Assembly (NCBI RefSeq): GCF_003265705.1
Contig: NW_020312817.1
Location: 47,537,598-47,601,597 of the forward strand
DNA from: Callorhinus ursinus
Taxonomy: Eukaryota > Chordata > Mammalia > Carnivora > Otariidae
Direction: 5' to 3'
Length of the DNA: 64,000 nt
Translations under genes and position numbers: made by a program
Shown: piece after piece, positions 22,990 to 34,866 of the stretch
Numbering within the stretch: the stretch's first letter is position 1
Layout: each line of letters begins with the position of its first letter
The notes under the pieces: generated by a model
Told to the model about the DNA's origin: nothing
Database searches by the model: none
The model's input: the letters and a program-made list of their open reading frames with translations, nothing else

Positions 22990-23425
22990 TAAGGGTTGAA
23001 TGCAAGGACATCGGAGTCAGAAGGACTGAGCCTAGGAGTGCCTGGGTGGCTCAGTTTGTTTAAGCATCTGCCTTTGGCTCAGGACATGATCTTAGGGTCC
23101 TGGAATTAAGCCCCAGTCGAGTCCCTGCTCAGTGGGGAGCCGGCTTCGCCCTCTCCCTCTGCCCACCCTGACTCGTGCTCTCTCTCAAATAAGTAAAATC
23201 TTAAAAAAAAAAAAAAAAAGACTGAACCTGAATCTCAGTTCTGTCACTTACTGTTTCTTTAACTGATTTGCTCTCTCTTTCCTCAGTTCTCCAGTTATAA
23301 AATAGAAATAATGGAGCACCAACTCATAAGGTTGTTTTGAGCAATACCTGTAAACACACTGAATATAGCCCAATACATAAGAGACACTCAATAAATAGTA
23401 ATTGTTATTTATATTAAAGTATTGC
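22990..23425 (+). mobile_element. MIR SINE split by a Can-SINE
   Basis: The left part (22990-23033) carries the MIR start around TCGGAGTCAGAAGGACTGAG. The right part resumes at 23220 with TGAATCTCAGTTCTGTCACT. It then runs through CAGTTCTCCAGTTATAAAAT, ATAAGGTTGTTTTGAGCAA and GACACTCAATAAATAGTAAT. The two parts are collinear once the Can-SINE between them is removed. Confidence 0.88.
23034..23219 (+). mobile_element. Can-SINE inserted in a MIR
   Basis: GGAGTGCCTGGGTGGCTCAG head, body with short deletions (GGAATTAAGCCCCAGTCGAG), a shortened TC middle and a poly-A tail of about 17. A 10-bp duplication, GACTGAGCCT (23024-23033) and GACTGAACCT (23220-23229), differs at one base. Confidence 0.96.
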
Positions 23426-23427
23426 CA

Positions 23428-23555
23428 GGGAGAAAATGAGTCACAGAGACATTCAAATGATGTGCAAAAAGCCAAGAGATGTGGTTAGTGACAAAGCTGG
23501 ACTTAGAACTCGCTCTCTTCCAACTCCTCTGCCAATATGCTATATCCTTAGCATT
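23428..23555 (-). mobile_element. MIR SINE, antisense
   Basis: GAGAAAATGAGTCACAGAGA, GTGGTTAGTGACAAAGCTGG, ACTTAGAACTCGCTCTC and ATATGCTATATC match the reverse complement of the MIR 5' half. It lies a few bases from the sense MIR upstream, in the opposite orientation. Confidence 0.72.
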
Positions 23556-23734
23556 TCCCTAATATATGACAGTGTATGATTAAGTGCAAAATATATAGAC
23601 AATAAAAAGTTACATGAGATGGATGATATGGACCATCATATATGCCATATTTTCTGCCTTTGTAAATTGATAATTCTAAACTTTCTTAGAGTTTTCAAAC
23701 TCCCAGAAGCTGCTCACTGGATACAAATATTTTG

Positions 23735-23830
23735 TTATATTAATATGATATATGAATATATGGTATATATTTTATATAATAGTATATACATATAATTAAT
23801 AATGTTTATAAATAATATTTAAAACAAAAG
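23735..23830. repeat. TA-rich low-complexity tract
   Basis: Alternating A/T with repeated TATAT blocks. Confidence 0.85.
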
Positions 23831-23929
23831 GGGTGGCAAAAATATTTATATACTAGGACATTAAGAAATTTATTTTTTAACAAGATGAAAAATTTTTGCT
23901 ATAAATGTTTCTTTTGCTTTAATATTTTT

Positions 23930-24440
23930 ATAATTTTTATTTTTTATAATGCATGTTTATTTTTGAGAACTTGAAAGCGGGAAGAGAAAAAGCAAGAAAG
24001 CAAATAAGCAAAAATCATGTAATGACCAATTCTAACATATTTATTAGAGCATATATTTTATTTCAGCCCTATATATGCATATATGTATATATTATATAAT
24101 ATTTTTATTTTATATATTTTGTTTATATTTTATAAAAATACTAAACTGACTTACAACACATTTAGCTTAATGATGTATAGGGATATTTCCAATAATTTTA
24201 TATATATTGTTTTTAGTGACAATAAATATTTTATTGATAAATAAGTAGTAATTTATTTTAAGTATTAATTTATATTAAACATTTAGGTTGTTTCCTGCTT
24301 TGTTTTTTCTATTAAGAGGACACTTGTAGACAAATTTCACAAAGCAAAATTAATCCTAAAATAGAAATTTCTAGAAATCAAATTTCCAACGTAAAGTCTA
24401 GGTATATTGATAATGCTTTTGATATATGGGGCCTAATATT
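23930..24440 (-). mobile_element. Old L1M 3' end, antisense
   Basis: AATCATGTAATGACCAATTC, then TTTAGGTTGTTTCCTGCTTT, then a block around ATAGAAATTTCTAGAAATCA and GATAATGCTTTTGATATAT. This is the order of L1M 3' UTRs read in reverse. Very diverged and AT-rich. Confidence 0.5.
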
Positions 24441-25499
24441 TCTTAGTAATAGATGTGCCCTACTTAAATATTTACATTTATGTGTATAAAAGACTTCTTA
24501 ACCAGCTCAGTGAAATATTATATGCCACATGGATATTATATTATTGTTATATCCATATTATATGGATATTATCTCCAACATAATATTAATTGAAAAATGT
24601 ATAAGTTAATTTTTTAAAACCTCATTTTTTTCCTAATTTGTTTCTTTGATTACCAGAGTGACTGAGTGGTTACCATTTGTAGTCCTATGAATTGTTTATT
24701 TCACTTTCCCACTTTAAAATATTCCAGAATAGGCTTTATCTGAATAAATTATACCATTGCTTCATATCCTTCAACAGCAGGATGACTTGTGCTTTGTCTT
24801 GAAGCTCCTCATCCCAGTTGCGGGCCCTGTTACCAATCTTCCCTAGCCCCACACAGCACCCAAATGTGTGACAGGAGGATGATTTCTCATCCTCCAAATT
24901 AATGTTCTCAGATCTAATATCTAGACTCATCTGTATTATGTTTTCAGAAAATGTTTTTTACATTTTAGCATGTTGATGTCATTATTTGCCAGTATTTATT
25001 TTAATGTTAATAATTTTAATTAAAAATTATCTGACTTTTTCATGTGCTTTTGGTGGGTCCATTAAACACAGTGCAGAGGCCAAAAGAAGAGGCCGGTGTA
25101 AGTGAAGGTCATTTTTTCCAGCAATAACCTGTTCCCAGAAAGGGTTTGTAATTCTGTTTGGTTTTAACGGAAACTTTATAAAGTATTTGATATGATCCTC
25201 ATTTTTGTCAAATAAGGGAAAATTTTAGAGTAAATATTTTCTTTTAGAGTAAGGTAGAAAATCTATAAAATTTTAATAGCTTTGGCTCTGTCACTTAAGG
25301 GGGGAAAAATGTGTTCTTGTGGAATAGTTTTAAGTCCTGAGGGGAAATTGATCTCAAAGAGCAGGAATTAGCATTAAAGGACTGTCACAGAGCATGAGGC
25401 AGGGCATTTCATAAATACCAATCTTTGTCCTAGACATGTATCAGTAACTGTCCAGCTATTTCAGCAATGATGTTCAACGGCTTTAACAACGGATGACCT
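24441..25499. other. Unique AT-rich sequence, no gene seen
   Basis: Contains the perfect palindrome ATATCCATAT-T-ATATGGATAT at 24549-24569. No repeat family recognised. Confidence 0.5.
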
Positions 25500-25995
25500 A
25501 CGTGGGCTCCCTGATCTTGTGCCCGTTACCTCTGGTCCTCCTCTCCCTTTGTTCACTTTGTTTCCGATGACGCCTCCATCAGGCCTCTCAGGCCTCTGAC
25601 CAAAAGGCTTTGCTCCAATAATTCCCTCTGCCCAGAGTGCTCTGCTTCCAGATAGCTACTTGGTTAAATCTTGCCTCTGTTTCAAATCTTGGTCAAATGT
25701 CACCATCTCAATGCATCCTATCTAGACGATCTTATTTATCACTGCAATTTGCCTCCTCTGACCACTAGACTTCCTTACTCTAATCTATTGTTTCTTTTTT
25801 CTGTAGTACTCACCAACTTTTAAAATGGTACATAACTCATTTGTTATGTTTATTGTTGATTACCTTTCACTTTCTTATAGAATCTCACCCCCATGAGGGC
25901 AGGGAACTTTTTCTCTGTTTTGCAAACTGGTGTGTCTCATATACTTTGACTAGCTCCTGGCATATAGTATGTGCTCAGTAAATATTTTTTTAAAA
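25500..25995 (+). mobile_element. L2 3' end, sense, well preserved
   Basis: A textbook L2 tail in order: AATTCCCTCTGCCCAGAGTG, GTCAAATGTCACCATCTCA, CCTCCTCTGACCACTAGAC, TTCTTATAGAATCTCACCCC, ATGAGGGCAGGGAACTTTTT, CTCCTGGCATATAGTATGTG and CTCAGTAAATATTT. One of the clearest ancient repeats in the window. Confidence 0.95.
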
Positions 25996-27354
25996 TAGAG
26001 ACATCTTAAGGTAGGTAGTCTAGAGCAGGCTCAGTTGCTCAGTTTCTGTCATCAGGTACCCAAGCAGTGGTGTGTTGGATATTTAGTGATTTGTAGTTTC
26101 AACTCAGCCATGGTGAGAATATTTACACCATTAAAAATTGGCCAAGAATTCAAATGAGGGCTTTTTTTTCCCCCTCGGAGAGTGGGTTACCAGCATAGAT
26201 CTGGACCCAGGTTTTCCATTCCTGTGGTTCTGCCATGCTCATTGATTGGGATTCTGGTCATTGTGCTTGCTACTTCATGATTGAAAGGTGACTGCCACTT
26301 CGGCAGTATCATGACTCATTTTAAAGATTTGTTTGTTGAGGGAAAGTAAAAGCAAACTCTCAGCATGACTGGCTCTTTTATCAGACAGCCAAAGCTCTCT
26401 CAGAAGCTTCCTAAAAAAAATTAGTGCTAACCTTTCATTGGCCCGTATTTGTCAGAGGATCATCTGTTACTTACATAGGAGACAGAGAAAATAGATGTCC
26501 ACAATGGGAAATATTCTACCACTATTGCCTTAGTATGATCATAACTCATCTCCTGAGAATGTAATTGCATCCCTGAACATAATCAAGAATTAGTTGCTAG
26601 GAAAGAAGTGGAGTATTGAAGCCTGAAACGTTGCCAACTCAGAGTGGTCACTACGATAGGTGGACTGTGATGAAACATTTTCTTAAGTATTGAAAACTTT
26701 AAGAGAAAGACAAATGAGCATGTGAAAGTTTGAGGAGAGGCAGATGGATAAAACTTTTCAACAATATTCACAACTGGGGAGGAAAGGCAGCTGGATTTTG
26801 TGGCATTGAGAAAACACATTCCCTTAGGTGCCATGCATGGTAGGTTAGCAGCGTGTAGGATCAGCTGTAATACTGCAATTGCATTTGTCCTTGCAGAATA
26901 CCAACAGTACCGTGTGTTTGTTGTTTTCTTTGCCCTCTGGAAAAGGACTTCATCTGGGATTTATCTTAACATTTTTTTTTGATGTATCATATGCCTAAAT
27001 TTTAAAAGAGTTTAAAGTATTACTTCCAAGATCTTTCTTTTTTAGAATTAACACATTTTTTTTTTCTGTGCACAAATATTTGCCATTTACCCTACTTTAA
27101 AATATTACTGTGGAGAGGTCACTTTTAAGTATATGTTCTGGGTAGCATTTCTTAGACAAACCATCCACAACCGAATAGTGTTCCCATTCAAAGACAGCTT
27201 TAACATCCAAAGGGCAAGGACCAGTGTTTGGTTTGTCCTAGAAAAAAATCAGCAAGAAAGCAATTGATTTCTATTTAGATGGTGACAGGTGCTCTCAACA
27301 ATTTGGATGTTGAAATAAAGGCAGACTTGTATTAAAAAAAAAAAAACAATCTAG
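25996..27354. other. Unique sequence, no gene seen
   Basis: Homopolymer T (about 27055-27065) and A (about 27334-27345) runs. Short open frames carry no known motif. Confidence 0.5.
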
Positions 27355-28005
27355 GGGACTGAAAGCCTATCTCAATTCAATCAGTTCTGTTGATTATATT
27401 TCTTGAACATCTCTTGAATCAATTTTTTACCTCTCCTTCTTCACCACAACTATATTAGTGACAACAGCTTCTCCCCAACAAATCCTCCACACTCTATCCA
27501 ACCTTATCTCTCGAACACCAAATTTTATCACATCCAAGTTCTGCTATAGACAAAACAAAACTGAAATCTTTAGTCTTTCCCAAGATAAAGCCTAGAATTT
27601 TCAACATAGCATAAAGCTTTCAACAGACAGGTACCAAGTTATGAATCCTGTGTCATCTCTTACTATTCAACTTGCTCTAGGACACAGAATTCCATCCTTT
27701 TCTGCTTGTTTTTGCATATATTATTTCTTCTAAAATAAAAAACTTCCTGTCTGAAGAAAAGCTCTCTTTTTAATTAATTTCCAGCCTCCTCATTCATATG
27801 TTCTTAAACCTACCATCCCTTCCACAACGCTACCCTCCACCTCTATCCTTAAAATAACATTTAAGGCAAGTTTAGTCATGAATTGTATTGTATAGTATTT
27901 TAGTTTATTTGTTTGGGTGTCTATATCTCCCATCTCAACTCTGATGTTTTGCACCAAAGTGTTAAGAGTATCTTATCATATTTGCATGTTTCAGGGCAAA
28001 TAAAG
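27355..28005 (+). mobile_element. L2 relic, sense
   Basis: CAATCAGTTCTGTTGATTAT, CTTGAATCAATTTTTTACCT, AACAAATCCTCCACACTCTA, CCAAGATAAAGCCTAGAATT, CAGGTACCAAGTTATGAATC and GCTTGTTTTTGCATATATTA fit the coding-to-UTR part of L2 in order. The 3' portion after 27750 is more diverged. The element runs up to the Can-SINE that follows. Confidence 0.7.
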
Positions 28006-28016
28006 TTGAAATTCTT

Positions 28017-28196
28017 TTTTTTAAGATTTTATTTATTTTATTTGACAGAGAGAGAGATAGCGAGGGGGAGTGGGAGAGGCAGAGGGAGAAGCAGGCTCTC
28101 CGCTGAGCAGGGAGCCCGATGCGATCCCAAGACCCTGGGGGTCATGACCTGAGCTGAAGGCGGACGCTTAACCGACTGCACCACCCAGGCGCCCTG
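28017..28196 (-). mobile_element. Can-SINE with TSD
   Basis: Antisense, near-consensus head and tail with a short internal deletion around CCCGATGCGATCCCAAGACC. A 15-bp duplication differs at one base: AAAGTTGAAATTCTT (28002-28016) and AAAGCTGAAATTCTT (28197-28211). Confidence 0.97.
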
Positions 28197-28579
28197 AAAG
28201 CTGAAATTCTTATTGGATAAATGTATTAAATAATATTTATTACAAATCTTCCATTCTACCAGAAAGATGCCTTTTTTTCCCAAAAGGGAGCTTGTAAGCA
28301 AACACTAACTTAATAAATAATAACATTCATTTCTTAAAATGATGCAGACAAAATTCACTTAAAATATTCATAAAAGGAAGTAAATAAAATCTGAGGTGAT
28401 CATTAGTAAGAGTTCTTGATGAGGATGGGGACATCGTTCGGATCTGAACATAAGTGTAATGTTTGTGTAGTCTAGGACAAAAGGACAATAAACAATGCCA
28501 AAAAGGGGAGATGACTTTGAGGATGGAACGAACCAGTGATGTAGTAGGAGCTTATGTTGAATGGTGCCTCCAGGTGATT

Positions 28580-28715
28580 GGAGTTGGAATCCAGTAACTA
28601 CTTACGCGTGTGTGACTTTCAGTAAGTTGTTGTGATGATAACATTCAAAATGCAGATGAGATTCTCTAGCAGAATGGGTAGTAGACAGTAAATGTTCAAA
28701 ATTATTAGTTTAATG
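28580..28715 (+). mobile_element. MIR SINE fragment
   Basis: TTGGAGTTGGAATCCAGTAA, TTACGCGTGTGTGACTTTCA, GTAAGTTGTTGTGATGATAA and AGTAGACAGTAAATGTTC match MIR in order with gaps. Confidence 0.55.
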
Positions 28716-29029
28716 TGAATAAGAGTTAGAAGAAATGAAGCTTCCTTGGAACTCTCATGCACATGCAATATGATTCAACCTTAAGTAAAAGTGAGCTATG
28801 TTAAAATTCCACAGTCATACAAGTAGTGCTTTTTCTTCTTCCAGTTGCTTGCAATCATAGAGATTATTTCCTAAGTGATTAGCAAATAGGGTCAAAACTG
28901 TAGTGTAACTCAGGATCACATCCCAGGGGGATAGCATCACTTTGGGGAAATGCTCTTAAGAAATCATGCAGTGTCAAACAAACAAAGCATGCAAATTTCC
29001 TCAGACGAAGAGTACACTTCTGGACTTTG

Positions 29030-29200
29030 AAGGAGCCTGAAGGTCATCAACTCCAACTCTGCCAAATTGATCAGAAAACTGAGGCTTGGGGAGACGAAGC
29101 AGCAACCTAAAGCTGCAATTAGTTAGTTTAGCAGAATGGCTTCTAGAACATCTAGATTGAGAATGGCTTCTCAATCTCCATAATCTCTAAATCAGTACTT
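29030..29200 (-). mobile_element. MIR-related fragment, antisense
   Basis: GAAGGTCATCAACTCCAACT, GAAAACTGAGGCTTGGGGAG and CAATTAGTTAGTTTAGCAGA resemble the reverse of a MIR-family consensus. A local hairpin with a 12-bp direct repeat lies within it (29133-29177). Confidence 0.5.
29133..29177. repeat. 12-bp direct repeat and 10-bp hairpin
   Basis: AGAATGGCTTCT occurs at 29133-29144 and again at 29160-29171. The second copy is the centre of AGATTGAGAA-TGGC-TTCTCAATCT (29154-29177), a perfect 10-bp stem with a 4-base loop. Confidence 0.9.
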
Positions 29201-30099
29201 CCTTCTCACTGGCTCCAGGTGGGCAACTGTCAGCAATAGTAAGATCAAGCCCTGTATCTTTGTCTTTAGATCTTTTAGGTAACCCACTTGTGCTCAGCGC
29301 AAACCCATTTTTAAGGCATGAAGAGATGCCTAGACAAAAACTCAAATTACATTTGCAGCAAAACCCCTGCTATTTCAGTACATTAGCTACAGATTCAATA
29401 AAGGTAAAGTGGTTGTTAAGCTTTTCAGCTTGAATGGCATCATTTTTTTTTTATTGCACTTGGAAGAAAAATGTGGTGGCACCCACCCAAAATCATAAAA
29501 CCAGAGCATCTCACAAAAGATGCTGTGAGCCTTGAGCTCCATTATAATTTCAGATTTGGTGTGCTTCCCACTCTGTAAATCACCTGAAATTTACAGCTGC
29601 ACCTGCAAGCCTAAGCACGAGGCTGAACTCTTAGATAAATAGAGTTGCTCATAGTGTTCCCTGAATGTGCACTGTTAGCAAAACTGGGCCCTCAGCCCAA
29701 GTGGGGCTCCAGACTTACCCAAACTGGCTGCTTCTATTTTGTCAAAATCAATTGGAGCTTTGGGGATTAAATATATATACATAAATGATGTCAATCTTTT
29801 AGATGTCCAAAGAGAGCCCCCAGTAAGAAGTAGAAAAATAAATTGATATGCCATAAATCTTAGTTGTGATATTTGATCCATTTCTAGATTTCTCTGGTTT
29901 TTCCATTTCCCCTATCATTTTTAGGGATTGACAGATTTAATTTTTGGAAGGAATTAAACATTAACAGAATCTTTATTGAGAAAACTATGTATATAATACT
30001 GGAGCAGGTGCCATGAAATGTGCACATTCATGTGCAGAATATTGAGCATATAGTGGATAAATATGTATAACTTCCATTTCCTACTCTCTGGTGAGCCTA

Positions 30100-30190
30100 G
30101 CATGATGTATATAGATGTTGAATCACTGTTGTACACCAAAAACTAATGTAACGTTATGTGTCAATATATGCAAATTTAAAAATTAAAATA
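30100..30190 (+). mobile_element. Old L1 3' terminus, sense
   Basis: GTTGAATCACTGTTGTACAC, CAAAAACTAATGTAACGTTA and GTGTCAATATATGCAAATTT parallel the end of L1M 3' UTRs (TTGTACACCTGAAACTAATA...). An A-rich tail follows. The upstream border is unclear. Confidence 0.58.
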
Positions 30191-30244
30191 AAATGAGATA
30201 AAAATAAAATCAGGGTCCAAATGATCAACAAACAGACCAACACA

Positions 30245-30425
30245 CAAACAATGGCATTTAATTCTTGTAGTAATTGTGGATCCTAGGTATTGTCATCCTC
30301 AACTATCAAATGGCAAAATTGAGGATTAGAGCTATTCACTAGTTTGCTTAACATTACTGAATTATTAATGCAACCAGTATTTGAATCTTCTTTTCTTAGA
30401 TACTAATCTATGGTCTTTCTCTGTT
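30245..30425 (-). mobile_element. MIR SINE, antisense
   Basis: TAGGTATTGTCATCCTCAAC, AATGGCAAAATTGAGGATTA, AACCAGTATTTGAATCTTC and ATACTAATCTATGGTC match the reverse MIR consensus in order. Confidence 0.78.
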
Positions 30426-32380
30426 GTCATGTTCTAATCTGTCCAGTGCACAAATCCTTGCTTTTCACTGAGTTTCTAATAAAGACATCTCTTTCTAGGG
30501 CATATGGAACATTAAGTAGGTCTTGGAAAGGTAGATAGGATAGGAGGAAAAGGGATACAGTATGAAAGTGCAGATGCGCAAAAAGACTTTGGGTAGCACT
30601 AAAAAAAAAAGAAAAAAAAAAACTCATTTGGCTAGAATAGTGTGTTTAACTTAAAGACCCCTAAGACAGAAAGTTGGAATGTTGAAATTAGATTGAGAAG
30701 GCTCTAAAACAGTAGAGAATTCAAAATTTAAGGACTAATAATTATCCATTACTACCAAGCGATCATCCCCGTGGGCATAAAGACATAGCTCTCACCATCA
30801 TCCATAGCTGGGCTCCAGGGATCAACTCCTGCCACTGCCCTCCACCAATCACTTTCCTTCTCATGTGGATAAGAAGGGAAAACAGATTTATAAATCAGTT
30901 CATTGTGTGAAAGGAATATATCATTAGCATTTCTTTTTTTCCCCTTTTGGAATATTATTTTGAACTTCTAAGGCATTGCTGATCGTTATTTTAAATACTG
31001 TGAAGCAACCAAAATTCTAAGATACAGTCTCAAATATAAGGAGATTTTAACTGAGTTGCAAGCATTTGTTAATAAGGTATTTTGTTCTGATATAAAAATT
31101 AAGAAAGTTTTTTAACTTATTTGCTAAGGAGGAATTTGATAGGGATTACTGATCAGGATGATTATTTTTCTTTGAACAAATGCTTCCTTTTTAAAAGTCA
31201 CCTGCTATAGAAGGGTAATTAGCAATGTATTTATTTTATGAAGTCTTTTCTACCATCGTTATTCTTAGAAATGCATAGAATTTAGTTTGGACGATTTGTT
31301 CTGTGTGACTACATATAGATATGTTTCCCCCACTCCACAAAAACAAACAAACAAACAAACAAACAAATAAAAAAACAGCTGGGAAATATTTCAGCTCCGT
31401 GTTTTCAGCCTTCCTTCATTTGCTCAAGGATATTCATCATAGCAGAGAAATTTCCGTTTTTCCAAGAAAAGAAATCATGCCGTCCCAAAGAAGGGTGATG
31501 TCCATGTCTTGAACACAAAGATAAGAAGTCTGTTAGAAGAGATATGATCCTTCACCTGATCGCCTTTCATTGATTCAACCTGTTCTCTCTCCTTTGTACT
31601 ACCATCCATCCCTACACCATTCTCAAAGCAGGGAAAACTATCAGCCCTCATTAAGACCCTATTAACATTTAACCAGAAAAACAAACAAACAAACAAAAAA
31701 ACAGAAAAAGCCTTTATTTCCATTCTGTTTCAAGGGACACTTTAAGAATAGTACCTGAGAAAGTATAATGAGGTCTGGTGTGGTAGAATATAACTCTGGT
31801 TTGTGTGATCTATTACCAGGGGGTAGTTGGTAACTAGGATTCCTCAAGATGTTTGGCATAAAGCAAGTCTACCAAGGAAGGTATTGTCATGAAATAAATG
31901 TCCAGCATCCTGCATACTTTTTCTGCCTCTGAAATAAAAATAATGTTTATTAATATGTAAATTCTCTATTGCTCCAAATATTCTACCAGAAATAAACATT
32001 TGCACTTGGTATAAGCACATGTTCCTCAAACATTTGTTGACCAGGTAAAGTTTTTTCCCCCATTTTCTGACATTGCTTATTAATATTCACATGTTAGAAC
32101 ACAGCTTAGAAATCTTCGGCATAAATTGTACATAGATAATTCATGTGTTTCAAAGAGAATAAAATGGCAATGGAAATCGACTTTAAAATAATGATGAACT
32201 GAAGATTTTACTAAGAAAATTCATAACTAAAATTGGCTTAAGGTGAAATTTAAAATCTGAACATACCACCAACCAAGTGAGATTCTAAAAATTAATTATC
32301 AAAAGAGTCTGTTAAAAGGCAATTGGTTTAGAAAGGTTCGTGGATAAATGACTTAAGATTTGTGAGGAATATATAATGCA
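30426..32380. other. Unique sequence, no gene seen
   Basis: Apart from simple A-rich runs (about 30601-30622 and 31338-31376), no repeat family or coding signal is recognised. Confidence 0.5.
31338..31376. repeat. (AAAC)n microsatellite
   Basis: Eight or so CAAA units with a final CAAATAAAAAA. Not attached to a recognisable SINE. Confidence 0.93.
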
Positions 32381-32468
32381 AGAAAGAAAAAGAAAGGAAG
32401 GAAGGAAGGAAGGAAGGAAGGAAGGAAGGAAGGAAGGTGGGAGGGAGGGAGGAAGGAAGAAAAGGAAG
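32381..32468. repeat. (GGAA)n microsatellite and purine-rich tract
   Basis: About 13 uninterrupted GGAA units, then GTGGGAGGGAGGG and further GGAA-like units. The minus-strand open frame across it is poly-Pro/Leu/Ser repeat translation. Confidence 0.96.
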
Positions 32469-32859
32469 ATGACATTGTTCGTAAATGGTAAAGCTGTTGT
32501 TTCTAGACATTATTCTTGTCTTTATATAATTTAAGGGAATCAACTGGGAAAAATGATTAGAATTAATAGCAGAATCCAGTATGGTAACAAATTCAAAGAT
32601 AAAAAGGTGTAAATGAGTATTGTTCTCATACAACATCAATATACATTAATATGAAGTCAAAATATAGTAGGAGAAAGTCACACATGTACTTTCCTGAAAA
32701 AAGAAAAAAAATCAAAAAGGAAAAATCTTGGGAAACAATATGAATGAGCTCTTCGGAAAACTGCCAAAATTGAATTTTTTCCAAGATACACTTAAGACTC
32801 AGCCCTGCCTTGATCTTTGTTACCTCCTTTCACTGGTCAGTAGATCTTCCATGTCTGAC

Positions 32860-33345
32860 TAGAGCAACCACTATATTCCTCAAACATTCCATAAAATATC
32901 CTTTATAAATTAGTCGTTATTTCCCTTCTAACCTCCTCATCTAGAATAGTGTATGTGTATCATAACCTCTAACCAAATCCTTGAATGTTACATACGATTT
33001 CATGTCTTTTTCATGTAGCAACAGATGTCCTTTACACAGTTCATCACACGCTGGGTTCACTTCTGACCCCAACCCCCAAGAATCAGCGCAGCTCACAAGC
33101 TCAGTTATATTCTACTACATAAACTCTCTCACAACCCAATCAAATAGCATCTCTTCTTCAGATCCAGGACCATAGACCTGCTACACATCCATAATGTACT
33201 AGTCAGACATTATTTATTTTTGTTACTTGTTTACATGTCTGTTTCTGCTGTCTGAGGATGGTGACCAACTCTTATTTAAATCACTGGACCCCATGGCCTT
33301 GCTTTGAGTGCTCCATAGGGAGCATGTTTATTGAATAAATGGGCA
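32860..33345 (+). mobile_element. L2 relic, sense
   Basis: The final part is the clearest: TTATTTATTTTTGTTACTTG, ATGTCTGTTTCTGCTGTCTG, GAGGATGGTGACCAACTC and GAGCATGTTTATTGAATAAA. Upstream, TTCCCTTCTAACCTCCTC-like sequence is compatible but weak. Confidence 0.5.
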
Positions 33346-34254
33346 ACTGGATGAGTGAACATCTTAAGAACTCTAATAGAAGTTTTACTTGTGCTGAAAT
33401 ATATAAAATGAAGATGTCATGTTAAAATTAATTAACTCAAACTCTTTATGAAATTCCACTAAAAATCTAAAGAGCATCTATCTATTCTGAAACTTGACAA
33501 AAGGTGAATATACATAATCAATAACATTTTATAAAGTGGCTAGTAAAGGTAAACAAAAAGTAGGCAAATGTTGCATGTTTACAAATTAGTAACAGAATGT
33601 CAAAACACTTGAGAATGTTTACTCTCCTTTGTAATCAAGCAAATGACATTTTCTTTTCTTTTTTTCAAATAGAATTTTTCTTTTATGAAAGTAACTTAGA
33701 AACTAAGTAAAATTAAAATAAGTGTTTAAAGGAATCCAGAATTTCCTGCTGGCTGTATGCCTTTCATAAACACAGAAACTTACTTTGGTAACCTCTTGGG
33801 AGAAAAATCTGTATCAAAAATGAGGAAGAGGCATGGTGAAGAGATGAAGAACAGGAAAGTTACTTTCCCATGGGAAAATTAAAAAATGCAAACAGGATTT
33901 GTTTTAGAATTTTAAAAACTTTTTAAAAATATTCCTAATATTATATTAGTGGCTATTGTTACAAAAACCATCTTTTTTGTTGGACAGCTGATTCCAAGTA
34001 AATTGTATTAAGTTCAGTAGAACGTTCAGTACAACCTGGTTCTGTAGGGCAAGGGGATGCAAGAAGAGCGAGTGAAGAGAGAGAAGGATGGAGAACCAAA
34101 ACACATTATTTCACAAAACTTACAATCTTGCCCTCACATACCTGCCATAAAAGTAAATATTCACTTCTTTATACTTTTTGAAAGACTTCACTTAACATGG
34201 AATGTTCCTAGTTAGTTTTGCTATCTGGTCTATGTGGAGAGGACCAATCTAATA
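33346..34254. other. Unique AT-rich sequence, no gene seen
   Basis: No repeat family or structured element recognised. Confidence 0.5.
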
Positions 34255-34545
34255 CGTAGTTGCCTGTTCATCTTTCAAAATCTAGCTCAAATTTCACTTT
34301 CTTCACACAATATTCTCCGAACCCCTTAGTTGTAAGAATTGTTAAAAAATTTTGTTTCAACTCTAATAACTCTTTATTTGTATTTATCATGTGAAACTTT
34401 TTAGTTTTTTATTTCGCTTACAGTTAATTATGCACATTTTTATCTTTCCTCTACCAGACAGTGGGTTATACTCAGCAAAGTTTCCAGATAGATCTGATTT
34501 TGTATCTCCAAAATACAAAGATACTCTTCATACATAGTTGGGGGA
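34255..34545 (+). mobile_element. L2 3' part, sense
   Basis: TTCATCTTTCAAAATCTAGC, TCAAATTTCACTTTCTTCAC, TCCGAACCCCTTAG, CTCTACCAGACAGTGGGTTA and ACTCAGCAAAGTTTCCAG follow sense L2 in order with divergence. Confidence 0.65.
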
Positions 34546-34839
34546 AAAGTGTGAATGTTTACTAACATTTGTATCTAATGGTATAAAAAAAGGTAAACCA
34601 AACAAATATTTTAATTATCAGAAATATTTGTAATTAAAGAGGTGTTTCTCTTTTTTTCTGTGCTGAATTAGTATAGCATTACTGAATGGCTTTTCTGATG
34701 ATTGATAGATACATACGTATATATACATACAGAGAGAGACAAATATCAACCTGATGAAATCTGTCCATTTGTAATTATCCAGAATACATATTATTAGTTT
34801 ACAGCAAAATATTGAGGTTATTTTTTGCTTTGGGTTGGT

Positions 34840-34866
34840 TGTTTTGTTTTGTTTTGTTTTGTTTTT
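34840..34866. repeat. (TTTTG)n tract
   Basis: Five TTTTG units directly visible. No SINE head or body is attached. Confidence 0.92.

Noticed and set aside
32328..32639. 103-codon minus-strand open frame with repeated Leu-Pro-Ser-Phe
   Set aside because: It is produced by the (GGAA)n microsatellite.
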